DNA of 64,000 nucleotides from the NCBI GenBank assembly GCA_024235215.1, contig JACKMU010000001.1, positions 124,001-188,000 of the forward strand. Direction: 5' to 3'. Within the stretch, counting starts at the first letter, position 1, and every line of letters starts with the position of its first letter. The DNA is from Chromatiaceae bacterium. Lineage in GTDB: Bacteria > Pseudomonadota > Gammaproteobacteria > Chromatiales > Chromatiaceae. The translations under genes were made by a program, and so were the position numbers. Positions 61,928 through 64,000 of this stretch are shown piece after piece. The notes below the pieces were generated by a model. The model was not told the DNA's origin, ran no database searches, and saw only the letters and a list, made by a program, of their open reading frames with translations.

Positions 61928-62770
61928 ATGGACTGGCATGAGTGGATCCTTGAGAACGAGCCGATTGTCCGGCTGACACTGTTCATCGGTGTTTTCGCGG
62001 TGGTGGCTGCGTGGGAAGTGATCTCACCCCGTCGCGCTCTCACTCAGCCCAAGGGTCTGCGCTGGGCCAACAACCTGGCTTTGACAGCACTCAACAGCAT
62101 CGTCCTGCGCTTGCTCTTTCCTGCTGCCGCGGTGGGCGTCGCTCTGTTCGCCCAGCAGCAGGGGTGGGGGCTGCTCAATCACTTCGGTCTCTCTTTCATC
62201 GCTGCCATAGCCATCACCGTGGTCGCAATGGACTTCGTGGTCTGGCTGCAGCATGTGATGGTCCACGCCATCCCGCTGCTTTGGCGCCTGCACCGGGTGC
62301 ACCACGCCGACCTGGATTACGACCTGACCACCGGCGCCCGTTTCCACACCCTTGAAATCATCCTCTCCATGCTGATCAAGTTCTCCACCATCCTGCTGCT
62401 GGGCCCTCCCGTGATGGCAGTGGTGATCTTCGAGGTGCTGCTCAACGCCACCGCCATGTTCAATCACGGCAATATCTCCATCCCGGAGCATGTCGATCGC
62501 GTGCTGCGTCTCTTCGTGGTCACCCCCGACATGCACCGGGTGCACCACTCGGTCCACGCCCCGCTGACCAACTCCAACTTCGGCTTCAATCTCCCCTGGT
62601 GGGACCGGCTGTTCGGTACTTACGTGGCCCAGCCCTCCGAGGGTCACCTGAAGATGGAGATCGGGCTGGATACCTTCCGCGATCCAAAGCAGGTTGAGCG
62701 GCTCCCGGGTATGCTGATGTTGCCGTTCGCCCGTCAACTGGGTGACTACACGATCAACCGGCGGTGGTGA
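61928..62770 (+). CDS. Sterol desaturase / fatty acid hydroxylase family membrane protein
   Basis: A 280-residue integral membrane di-iron oxygenase. Membrane helices include LTLFIGVFAVVAAWEVI, LRLLFPAAAVGVALF and FIAAIAITVVAMDFVVW. The histidine boxes are LQHVMVH, RLHRVHHAD and the C-terminal DMHRVHHSVH, with FNHGN between, as expected for the family. Bacterial members hydroxylate or desaturate lipids, but substrates are mostly unknown. The ATG at 61928 follows AAAAGGATCGGTAT. It stands alone between the structured element and a ScfR-type regulator. Confidence 0.93.
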   Translation: MDWHEWILENEPIVRLTLFIGVFAVVAAWEVISPRRALTQPKGLRWANNLALTALNSIVLRLLFPAAAVGVALFAQQQGWGLLNHFGLSFIAAIAITVVAMDFVVWLQHVMVHAIPLLWRLHRVHHADLDYDLTTGARFHTLEIILSMLIKFSTILLLGPPVMAVVIFEVLLNATAMFNHGNISIPEHVDRVLRLFVVTPDMHRVHHSVHAPLTNSNFGFNLPWWDRLFGTYVAQPSEGHLKMEIGLDTFRDPKQVERLPGMLMLPFARQLGDYTINRRW

Positions 62771-62968
62771 GCACGGGAGAGAAATGAGATCTGACCGTAT
62801 GACCGGGTCCGGATCCCATACCCGGTATTGATGCAAGACCGCCTGCAGCTCCTCTCTGCGCTCACCACGAAATGTGACATGAGGAAGCGAGCCCCAAGTG
62901 GAACGGCGGTGGTTGATATAATGGTAAGGATGTTGTCTCTCTGAACAAAAAGCTCACGTTGGAACCAA

Positions 62969-64000
62969 ATGAAACAGCTGATCAATTTTGGCAGCCGCAT
63001 CCGCAAACTGCGTGATCAGCGGGGGCTGACCCAGGCCGCGTTGGCGGAGAGGATGATCATCTCTCCGAGTTATCTCAACCAGATCGAGAGTAATGCCCGC
63101 CCGCTCAACAAGCGTGTACTGCAAAAGCTGGAGATGGCGCTGGGCATCGATTTCACCGAGTGGGCGGAGAGTGAAGAACGACGCGCCAGTCAGCTGCGTA
63201 GCGTACTCAACGACTCGTTGTTCCACGGCAACGAGATTCCACTGCACGAGCTGCGGGATGCTGTCTCCGCTTCTCCGCGCATGGCGGAGCGGTTTCTCCA
63301 GCTGTTCCAGGCGCACCAACGTTTGCAGGCCGACTATCAGACCCTGGCCGAATCAATTGCTGGAGAGGAACGTATCAAGGCGTTGCATGGCGCCCAGTTT
63401 CCATACGAAGAGGTCCGCGACTTCTTCTACCGGCGCAACAACCACATTGAGGCACTGGACCAGGCAGCTGAGCAACTATTCCATGCCGAGGAATTTTCTC
63501 CAGACGATCTGTCCTCCGATCTGGCCAGCTACCTGCAACGCACACACGGGGTCCAAATACGGCTGGCAGAGAGTGGGCCCGAAAATCAGCTGAAGCGATG
63601 CTACGACCCGACAGCGAAGACCCTCTATCTCGCCAAACCGTCGACTCCGTCACGCCGGGCGTTTCAGATTGCCAATCAAATCGCGCTACTCGTGTTTGGG
63701 AATGCCATTGACGAGGAGATCGAAAATGCCGATCTGGCAAGCACATCCGCGCGCGCACTCGGCCGTCTTGCACTGGCCAACTACTTCGCCGGGGCGCTGT
63801 TGATGCCCTATACCCGTTTTCTCGGGGATGCCCGTCGACTGCGTTACGATATCGAGTGCCTGAGCGGACTCTACGGTACCAGCTTCGAGCAGGTGTGCCA
63901 CCGCCTGAGCACGCTGCAGCGACCGCACAACAAAGGTGTTCCCTTCTATTTCATCCGGGTGGATATGGCCGGTAATATCTCAAAACGTCAAAGTGCCACC
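62969..64000 (+). CDS. Short-chain fatty acyl-CoA regulator (XRE family, ScfR/RamB type), 3' end outside window
   Basis: The first 344 residues of a transcription regulator; the frame is open at base 64000. An N-terminal XRE helix-turn-helix (FGSRIRKLRDQRGLTQAALAERMIISPSYLNQIESN) is followed by a linker and an ImmA/IrrE-like domain (AFQIANQIALLVFG, ARALGRLALANYFAGALLMPY, RLRYDIECLSGLYGTSFEQVCHRLSTL). This order is that of RamB/PrpC2/MccR regulators, which sense short-chain acyl-CoA and control acetate, propionate or glyoxylate genes. The ATG at 62969 is 7 to 8 bases after GGAAC. Its target genes lie outside the window. Confidence 0.88.
   Translation, partial: MKQLINFGSRIRKLRDQRGLTQAALAERMIISPSYLNQIESNARPLNKRVLQKLEMALGIDFTEWAESEERRASQLRSVLNDSLFHGNEIPLHELRDAVSASPRMAERFLQLFQAHQRLQADYQTLAESIAGEERIKALHGAQFPYEEVRDFFYRRNNHIEALDQAAEQLFHAEEFSPDDLSSDLASYLQRTHGVQIRLAESGPENQLKRCYDPTAKTLYLAKPSTPSRRAFQIANQIALLVFGNAIDEEIENADLASTSARALGRLALANYFAGALLMPYTRFLGDARRLRYDIECLSGLYGTSFEQVCHRLSTLQRPHNKGVPFYFIRVDMAGNISKRQSAT

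Overview
The window reads as a chromosomal segment of a GC-rich, free-living-type gammaproteobacterium. Protein signatures (an LbtU-type porin, a DsrE2-like sulfur-carrier protein, QseBC/OmpR-type two-component pairs, CorA, GlgC, and a ScfR/RamB-type short-chain acyl-CoA regulator) and the intergenic repeats suggest a sulfur-oxidising lineage such as Chromatiales/Sedimenticolaceae. That placement is inference from protein character, not from a marker gene. There are no rRNA genes, no tRNA genes that I can see, no CRISPR array, no prophage and no intact transposase.

Layout. 1-8.6 kb: end of a thiolase gene, a DUF2889 gene, a TIR-TM-WD40 protein, a P-type cation ATPase, a CNNM/CorC-type transporter and a small membrane-anchored protein. 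8.7-15.6 kb: an OmpR/histidine kinase pair divergent from a LbtU-like porin, then acetoacetyl-CoA synthetase. The junction between porin and synthetase has been duplicated, and a ParDE toxin-antitoxin pair now sits between the two copies with REP-like palindromes on each side. 15.6-22 kb: an AarF/ABC1-like kinase, an esterase, a GNAT protein and two exported proteins, with three copies of a 168-bp hairpin element. 22-31.8 kb: RND efflux adaptor and pump, a four-domain S1 protein, glgC, malonyl-CoA decarboxylase, a small membrane protein and tag. 32-44 kb: an HMA-like small protein with DsrE2, a solute-binding protein paired with a GGDEF/EAL protein, a lipoprotein, a large MASE1-CHASE-PAS-GGDEF-EAL protein, corA and a di-haem cytochrome c. 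44-50 kb: a leftward run of six genes (thermostable-haemolysin-like acyltransferase, AMP-dependent ligase, haem-oxygenase-like di-iron protein, SDR, response regulator, histidine kinase). 50-64 kb: a Cys-rich exported protein, a large FG-GAP repeat protein, an FKBP isomerase, an HDOD protein with a small acidic partner, arsM, the thrC-cimA operon, a fatty-acid-hydroxylase-type membrane protein and the start of a ScfR-type regulator.

How the parts work together. Acyl-CoA metabolism recurs (thiolase, acetoacetyl-CoA synthetase, malonyl-CoA decarboxylase, ScfR-type regulator), which fits turnover of PHB or fatty acyl units. thrC and cimA overlap and both feed 2-oxobutanoate, the isoleucine precursor. 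Three c-di-GMP-type or HDOD signalling proteins and two two-component systems give a strong sensory content.

Best candidates for something undescribed: (1) the tightly coupled haemolysin-like/ligase/di-iron/SDR operon at 46.3-50.0 kb, which looks like a small lipid-derived-product pathway; (2) two families of structured intergenic elements, a 168-bp long hairpin (three copies) and a three-hairpin element of about 137 bp (two copies). Copies differ in arm sequence yet keep their base pairing, so the structure appears to be selected.
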